Positions 6,840 through 10,160 of a stretch of DNA of 10,160 bases are shown here, piece after piece. A program made the translations under genes and the position numbers. Numbering within the stretch: the stretch's first letter is position 1; every line of letters starts with the position of its first letter. This DNA comes from Bacteroidales bacterium (GTDB lineage Bacteria; Bacteroidota; Bacteroidia; Bacteroidales; P3). The notes under the pieces are model-generated. The model saw only the letters and a program-made list of their open reading frames with translations, made no database searches and had not been told where the DNA came from. The stretch is from assembly GCA_031271725.1 (NCBI GenBank), contig JAISVE010000063.1, positions 1 through 10,160 on the forward strand, given 5' to 3'.

Positions 6840-6871
6840 TTTGCATTTCTCTCAATTTAATCGTACCTTTG
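6840..6871 (+). promoter_or_regulatory. Promoter of the tRNA-Leu pair and TPR gene
   Basis: TTTG at 6840-6843 and TACCTTTG at 6864-6871 are separated by 20 nt, matching the Bacteroidota promoter pattern TTTG-N19-21-TAnnTTTG. The first tRNA-Leu starts 25 nt after the -7 box. The block 6861-6882 is identical to the one preceding tRNA-Arg on the other strand. Confidence 0.85.
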
Positions 6872-6896
6872 CAATCCTTTTTTTGGAACCCTTTCA

Positions 6897-6980
6897 GCCC
6901 AGATGGTGGAATTGGTAGACACGCTACTTTGAGGGGGTAGTGCCGGTTTCGGCATGCAAGTTCGAGTCTTGTTCTGGGCA
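6897..6980 (+). tRNA. tRNA-Leu (anticodon GAG)
   Basis: This is an 84-nt class II cloverleaf. The acceptor is GCCCAGA/TCTGGGC with discriminator A, the D-loop contains the usual GG, and anticodon stem CTACT/GGTAG encloses TTGAGGG (anticodon GAG, reading CUC/CUU). The long variable arm TGCCG-GTTT-CGGCA is typical of tRNA-Leu, and the T-loop is TTCGAGT. No CCA is encoded (CAA follows the discriminator). It is probably transcribed together with the second tRNA-Leu. Confidence 0.96.
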
Positions 6981-6987
6981 CAATTCA

Positions 6988-7034
6988 GACCGGCAGAAGT
7001 GTCGGTCATATTGTTTAAGGGGATAGAGCCTTAA
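6988..7034 (+). other. Two small hairpins in the spacer between the tRNA-Leu genes
   Basis: The 69-nt spacer contains GACCGG (6988-6993) pairing with TCGGTC (7002-7007), and TTAAGG (7015-7020) pairing with CCTTAA (7029-7034), each with an 8-nt loop. Neither is followed by a strong T-run, so they are more likely processing or spacer structures than terminators. No promoter box is seen between the tRNAs, which fits one common precursor. Confidence 0.4.
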
Positions 7035-7049
7035 CTCAAAGCCCCGAAA

Positions 7050-7133
7050 GCCCAAGTGGCGGAATTGGTAGACGCGCTAGTTTCAGGGACTAGTTTCCGC
7101 AAGGAAGTGCAGGTTCGATTCCTGTCTTGGGCA
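7050..7133 (+). tRNA. tRNA-Leu (anticodon CAG)
   Basis: This is an 84-nt class II cloverleaf. The acceptor is GCCCAAG/CTTGGGC with discriminator A, and anticodon stem CTAGT/ACTAG encloses TTCAGGG (anticodon CAG, reading CUG). The variable arm is TTCC-GCAA-GGAA and the T-loop TTCGATT. CCA is not encoded (CGC follows the discriminator). The next coding start is only 21 nt beyond its 3' end, so 3' maturation of this tRNA would also set the 5' end of the TPR mRNA if they share a transcript. Confidence 0.96.
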
Positions 7134-7154
7134 CGCTTAAAAATTTATAAAACT

Positions 7155-7838
7155 ATGGCTAACGAAAAACAGGACGGAAAAGTTCTTGTAAATCTTGGAG
7201 AAGCAGCTAATAAGCTGACGACATTCTTTGAAAAAAACAGCAAAATAATCTACTACACTGTAGGTATTATTGCGGTACTTGTGATAGGATATTTCGGAGT
7301 TAAATATCTCTATATTGAACCTAAGGCAAAAGAAGCATCTGCCGAAATGTTTTACGCACAACGTTATTTTGAAGCGGACTCTTTGAACGTAGCACTTAAC
7401 GGAGACGGACAGCACCTTGGCTTTATCGACATTATCGACCAATACGGCATCACCCAACCGGGTAAACTTGCAAAATATTACGCCGGCATCTCCTATCTTA
7501 AATTAGGACAATTTCAGGATGCGGTTGATATGCTTTCGGGATTCAGCACCAAAGAGCCGCTTGCATATATTCTCTCACATCAGGCACTCGGCGATGCTTA
7601 TGCAGAACTTGGTGAAACTCAAAAAGCAATCGACACATATATTAAAGGAACAAAGAAATATCAGAATGATTTCTTTACCGCAGGCTTGCTTTTCCGTGCA
7701 GGGCTTGCCTACGAAAGCATACTTTCTTATGATAAAGCACTTGACATTTACAAGACAATCAGAGAAAAATATCCGCAATCACAAGAAGCTCGCGAAATGG
7801 ACAAATATATTGCAACTTGTGAAGCAGCATTGAAATAA
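7155..7838 (+). CDS. Membrane-anchored tetratricopeptide repeat protein
   Basis: A 227-residue protein with a short charged N-terminus, one transmembrane helix at about 31-51 (IIYYTVGIIAVLVIGYFGVK) and a TPR-rich domain. Repeat-like helices are visible at about 105-130 (YYAGISYLKLGQFQDAVDML), 140-170 (HQALGDAYAELGETQKAIDTY) and 178-207 (LFRAGLAYESILSYDKALDIY). The architecture, a single anchor followed by TPRs, resembles YfgM-type proteins that bind partners at the membrane, but no specific partner can be named. Bacteroides relatives are commonly found beside ribH, as here. The start is ATG 7155 (MANEKQDG); an earlier in-frame ATG at 7056 lies inside tRNA-Leu and is rejected. The gene probably depends on the tRNA promoter upstream and ends at a strong terminator, separating it from ribH. 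Confidence 0.9.
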   Translation: MANEKQDGKVLVNLGEAANKLTTFFEKNSKIIYYTVGIIAVLVIGYFGVKYLYIEPKAKEASAEMFYAQRYFEADSLNVALNGDGQHLGFIDIIDQYGITQPGKLAKYYAGISYLKLGQFQDAVDMLSGFSTKEPLAYILSHQALGDAYAELGETQKAIDTYIKGTKKYQNDFFTAGLLFRAGLAYESILSYDKALDIYKTIREKYPQSQEAREMDKYIATCEAALK

Positions 7839-7868
7839 TAATTTTATACATAACAGTATTAAAGATAA

Positions 7869-7900
7869 GGGCGCAAAATTTTCTGCGCCCTTTTTTATTT
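7869..7900 (+). terminator. Intrinsic terminator after the TPR gene
   Basis: GGGCGCA (7869-7875) pairs with TGCGCCC (7884-7890) around the 8-nt loop AAATTTTC and is followed by TTTTTTATTT. This is a textbook rho-independent terminator 30 nt after the TPR stop codon. Confidence 0.93.
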
Positions 7901-7909
7901 GAGTTTACT

Positions 7910-7917
7910 TAACTTTG
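7910..7917 (+). promoter_or_regulatory. Promoter -7 box of ribH
   Basis: TAACTTTG matches TAnnTTTG and lies just after the terminator, 40 nt before the ribH ATG. No clear -33 TTTG is seen at about 20 nt upstream; that position falls in the terminator stem. I see no FMN riboswitch in the short leader. Confidence 0.6.
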
Positions 7918-7957
7918 TGTTATCATCACAAATTTTTACCGCTTAAAATATACAATT

Positions 7958-8464
7958 ATGATAAAGACCGATTTTAATCTTGAACTTGAAAAAATCCACC
8001 CCGATAGAGCGTTGCATATTGCAGTTATCACTGCCGAATGGAACAGCGAAATCACTTCATCCTTAAAAAAGAGATGTATTGATACTCTTGTTGAAAACGG
8101 TATTCAAGCAAAGGATATTACCGAAGTATCCGTTCCCGGAGCATTTGAATTATCTACTGCAGCGGCTGTGCTTGCGGCACACAAACATATTGACGCTGTT
8201 ATTTGTCTTGGATGCGTAATTCAGGGTGAAACGCGGCATTTTGAATTTATATGCAATGCCGTTGCCAACGGCATTACTTCTGTTGGAATTTCGTATTTGA
8301 AACCGGTTGTCTTCGGTGTATTGACAACAGATAATATGCAGCAGGCGCAAGCCCGTTCGGGCAGCGACAATGCAAACAAGGGGTTTGAAGCTGCTGTTTC
8401 AGCACTAAAAATGCTTGGCAGTTTGCATCCCTATTATCAACATGCTTCACAAGTAAATATTTAA
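7958..8464 (+). CDS. ribH: 6,7-dimethyl-8-ribityllumazine synthase
   Basis: At 168 residues this has the family's usual size. It condenses 5-amino-6-ribitylamino-uracil with 3,4-dihydroxy-2-butanone 4-phosphate, the penultimate step of riboflavin synthesis, in the cytoplasm, normally as a pentamer or 60-mer shell. Family motifs are AEWN (26-29), VPGAFELS (59-66), GCVIQGETRHFEFI (85-98, with the proton-transfer His94), FGVLTTDNMQQAQARSG (119-135, phosphate-binding Arg133) and NKGFEAA (140-146). The ATG follows an A/T-rich leader without Shine-Dalgarno, as usual in this phylum. The gene has its own promoter box. The flavodoxin-fold gene starts 29 nt after the stop with no terminator between, so riboflavin synthesis and a presumed flavoprotein may be co-transcribed. 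Confidence 0.97.
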   Translation: MIKTDFNLELEKIHPDRALHIAVITAEWNSEITSSLKKRCIDTLVENGIQAKDITEVSVPGAFELSTAAAVLAAHKHIDAVICLGCVIQGETRHFEFICNAVANGITSVGISYLKPVVFGVLTTDNMQQAQARSGSDNANKGFEAAVSALKMLGSLHPYYQHASQVNI

Positions 8465-8493
8465 AATGTATCATTCATTAAAAAATAATTATT

Positions 8494-9255
8494 ATGAAAA
8501 AATTAATGTTATTTACTATCAGTTTGACAATGTTTCTTACAAGTTGTAAGGAAAACAAACAAAGCATTAGCAGCGGGGAAACCGATAAAGTGCAAATAAT
8601 TGCAATTAACGGAAGTCCGCGAGATAAGGAAAACACAGCCACAATGTGCAAATTTTTTCTTGACGGCGCAAAATCTGCAAACAAAAATGTTGAAACAACT
8701 TTAATCAATTTGTATGAACTGAATTTTAAGGGCTGCACAAGTTGTTTCGGCTGCAAATTAGCCGATAGCAAGTCTTATGGAAAATGCGCCATGGAAGATG
8801 AACTTACTCCCGTTTTGGAAAAAATTGCAAAAGCAGACGGCATTGCTTTTGCTTCTCCTATTTATTTTGGCGAAGTTACGGGAGAAATGCGCAGTTTTTT
8901 GGAGAGATGTTTGTTTCAATATGTTACATACGAGGCAAGCCGCAGAACACTTGCTCCGAAACGGATTCCTACTGCAACTATTTACACAATGAATGTAACC
9001 GAAGAAGGCTCAGATAAAAGCGGTTATAATGAATATTTCGATAAATTGGAAGGGTTAATAGCCCGCGTTTTTCAGCAACCTAAACGTCTTTGTGCGTATA
9101 ATACCTATCAATTTGAAGATTATTCAAAATACAAAGCCGATTTGTTTTCAGAGCCCGACAAAAGAGAGCACAAAGAAAAACAATTCCCGATAGATTGCCA
9201 ATCCGCCTTTGATGCAGGCAAGCAAATGGTTAATAGTGTTTTGAAAGATGAATAG
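8494..9255 (+). CDS. Flavodoxin-fold Fe-S flavoprotein (NADPH-dependent FMN reductase family) with lipoprotein signal
   Basis: A 253-residue protein. Residues 36-50 (IIAINGSPRDKENTA) form the FMN-phosphate loop typical of NADPH-dependent FMN reductases and iron-sulfur flavoproteins. CTSCFGC (Cys81, 84, 87) with Cys98 suggests a [4Fe-4S] cluster, and SPIYFGEVTGEMRSFLER (121-138) is the usual flavin-contacting block. The N-terminus MKKLMLFTISLTMFLTSC is a standard lipoprotein signal with lipobox LTSC (Cys18), followed by a polar linker. That predicts export by Sec and lipid anchoring, unusual for a family that is mostly cytoplasmic. A start at GTG 8590, just before the flavodoxin domain, would give a cytoplasmic form, but the coherent signal peptide argues for ATG 8494. 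Substrate and electron donor are unknown. fmt begins 3 nt after the stop. Confidence 0.87.
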   Translation: MKKLMLFTISLTMFLTSCKENKQSISSGETDKVQIIAINGSPRDKENTATMCKFFLDGAKSANKNVETTLINLYELNFKGCTSCFGCKLADSKSYGKCAMEDELTPVLEKIAKADGIAFASPIYFGEVTGEMRSFLERCLFQYVTYEASRRTLAPKRIPTATIYTMNVTEEGSDKSGYNEYFDKLEGLIARVFQQPKRLCAYNTYQFEDYSKYKADLFSEPDKREHKEKQFPIDCQSAFDAGKQMVNSVLKDE

Positions 9256-9258
9256 CCT

Positions 9259-10160
9259 ATGGCCGAAAAAATTGTTTTAATGGAGCATCCGGCAAAAGAA
9301 CAAACTGTTTATAAAGCATTGGTGGAAAATCCGACAAATAACAGAATTGTTTTTATGGGGACGCCGGATTTTGCAGTAGGTTGCTTGAAAGCATTGGTGG
9401 AAGCAGGAATGAATGTAGTTGCTGTTGTAACAATGCCGGACAAACAGAAGGGGCGCGGGCAAAAAATGCAAGCTTCGCCTGTGAAGGAATACGCTTTGCA
9501 GCAAGGGCTGCCCGTAATGCAACCGGAGAACCTCAAGGATGCGCATTTTTTGCAAGCACTTGAGGCGTGCAGGGCAGACCTGCAAATTGTAGTTGCCTTC
9601 CGCATGCTTCCACGCCAAGTGTGGGCAATGCCACCGCTCGGCACCTTTAACCTGCACGCCTCAATGCTGCCCCGCTATCGCGGTGCCGCGCCCATCCAGC
9701 ATGCAATATGGAACGGCGAAAAAACAACCGGTGTCACCACCTTCCTGTTAGATGACAACATGGACACAGGCGGCATACTCTACCAACAGGAAGTTCCGAT
9801 TGCCGACAGCGACAACGCCGGCACACTTCACGATAAACTTCTTGCAGTTGGCGCGCCACTCGTTGTGAAAACGGCAAAAGACCTGTTTGAAGGCAAAGTC
9901 ACTCCGCAACAACAGAATGAACTCACAGCGGGCTGCGGGCTGCCGACACAACCTCTAACGCATAACGACCTCACAGCCGCCACACCACAGCATTTACCCA
10001 CAGCACCTAAAATCTTCAAAAACGACTGCTTGCTAAATCCGGAAAAAACAGCACAGGAACTGCATCTGCAAGTAAGAGCATTATCGCCCTACCCCACCGC
10101 ATTTATCAACCTTAAACATAAAGAAACAGGTGAAATTACAAGCCTGAAAATATTCGAAAG
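9259..10160 (+). CDS. fmt: Methionyl-tRNA formyltransferase (3' end beyond window)
   Basis: Transfers a formyl group from 10-formyltetrahydrofolate to the amino group of methionyl-initiator tRNA in the cytoplasm. The 300 codons present include RIVFMGTPDFAV (29-40), MPDKQKGRG (59-67), the catalytic NLHASMLPRYRGAAPI (131-146, Asn131 and His133), MDTGGIL (168-174, Asp169) and the start of the C-terminal tRNA-binding domain (TAPKIF at 248-253, SPYPTAF at 276-282). The frame is still open at the window edge. Relatives begin a few residues before RIVFMGTPDF, but here about 28 extra residues precede it, and they resemble the start itself: KIVLMEHP...KALVE against RIVFMGTP...KALVE. ATG 9259, 3 nt after the previous stop, is the likeliest start; GTG 9322 would give a conventional N-terminus and cannot be excluded. 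Confidence 0.95.
   Translation, partial: MAEKIVLMEHPAKEQTVYKALVENPTNNRIVFMGTPDFAVGCLKALVEAGMNVVAVVTMPDKQKGRGQKMQASPVKEYALQQGLPVMQPENLKDAHFLQALEACRADLQIVVAFRMLPRQVWAMPPLGTFNLHASMLPRYRGAAPIQHAIWNGEKTTGVTTFLLDDNMDTGGILYQQEVPIADSDNAGTLHDKLLAVGAPLVVKTAKDLFEGKVTPQQQNELTAGCGLPTQPLTHNDLTAATPQHLPTAPKIFKNDCLLNPEKTAQELHLQVRALSPYPTAFINLKHKETGEITSLKIFE
9268..9402 (+). repeat. Diverged 75-nt tandem duplication at the 5' end of fmt
   Basis: Copy 1 starts at 9268 and copy 2 at 9343, a period of 75 nt (25 codons, frame kept). Both begin with similar DNA (AAAATTGTTTTAATGG against AGAATTGTTTTTATGG) and contain the identical 15-mer AAAGCATTGGTGGAA (9313-9327 and 9388-9402). Over 20 aligned residues 9 are identical. 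Copy 2 carries the functional GTPDFAV loop; copy 1 has lost it. Confidence 0.75.

Noticed and set aside
6988..7007. Terminator between the two tRNA-Leu genes
   Set aside because: The stem is short with a G-T pair and is not followed by a proper T-run; a common transcript is more likely.
7056..7154. Longer TPR protein starting at ATG 7056
   Set aside because: The extra 33 codons lie mostly inside tRNA-Leu(CAG) and have no protein-like content; ATG 7155 starts a normal protein.
7901..7957. FMN riboswitch upstream of ribH
   Set aside because: The leader between the terminator and the ATG is far too short and lacks the conserved FMN-aptamer segments.

Overview
The window looks like chromosomal DNA of a member of the Bacteroidota, most likely Bacteroidales. 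The reasons are promoters of the TAnnTTTG type, A-rich leaders without Shine-Dalgarno motifs, tRNA genes with no encoded CCA, and protein families in their Bacteroides-like forms (TopB, the phosphoglucomutase, a fused NapH/MauM-type ferredoxin, a TPR gene followed by ribH). Base composition is moderate and fairly even. I see no transposase, integrase, phage gene or CRISPR array. This is mostly housekeeping DNA with one unusual redox locus.

Left part, minus strand (1-3825): a hairpin terminator, tRNA-Arg(ACG), then topB (DNA topoisomerase III) and a phospho-sugar mutase gene. The mutase gene lies upstream of topB and overlaps it by 4 nt (ATGA), so the two form one transcription unit running leftwards.

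Middle, plus strand (3896-6821): a redox operon. It has a promoter -7 box, a polytopic NapH-type membrane ferredoxin with a C-terminal multi-cluster ferredoxin part, and 12 nt later a Tat-exported, probably lipid-anchored aldo/keto reductase with two Fe-S motifs. Together they look like an electron path from the inner membrane to an exported oxidoreductase. The ferredoxin reading frame is interrupted by one in-frame TGA (4707-4709). It stands exactly where the second cysteine of a CxxCxxCxxxC cluster motif belongs, and the frame is open on both sides. Candidate explanations are selenocysteine, a recent nonsense mutation, a sequence error, or a functional split into NapH-like and NapG-like halves. 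This is the most interesting signal in the window.

Right part, plus strand (6840-10160): a promoter and two tRNA-Leu genes (GAG, CAG) lead with only 21 nt of spacing into a membrane-anchored TPR protein gene, which ends at a strong intrinsic terminator. A new -7 box precedes ribH (lumazine synthase), followed by a flavodoxin-fold Fe-S protein with a lipoprotein signal and, 3 nt after it, fmt (methionyl-tRNA formyltransferase), which runs off the window edge. The 5' end of fmt carries a diverged in-frame tandem duplication of its own start region. tRNA-Arg carries a rare A19/U56 exchange of the G19-C56 elbow pair.
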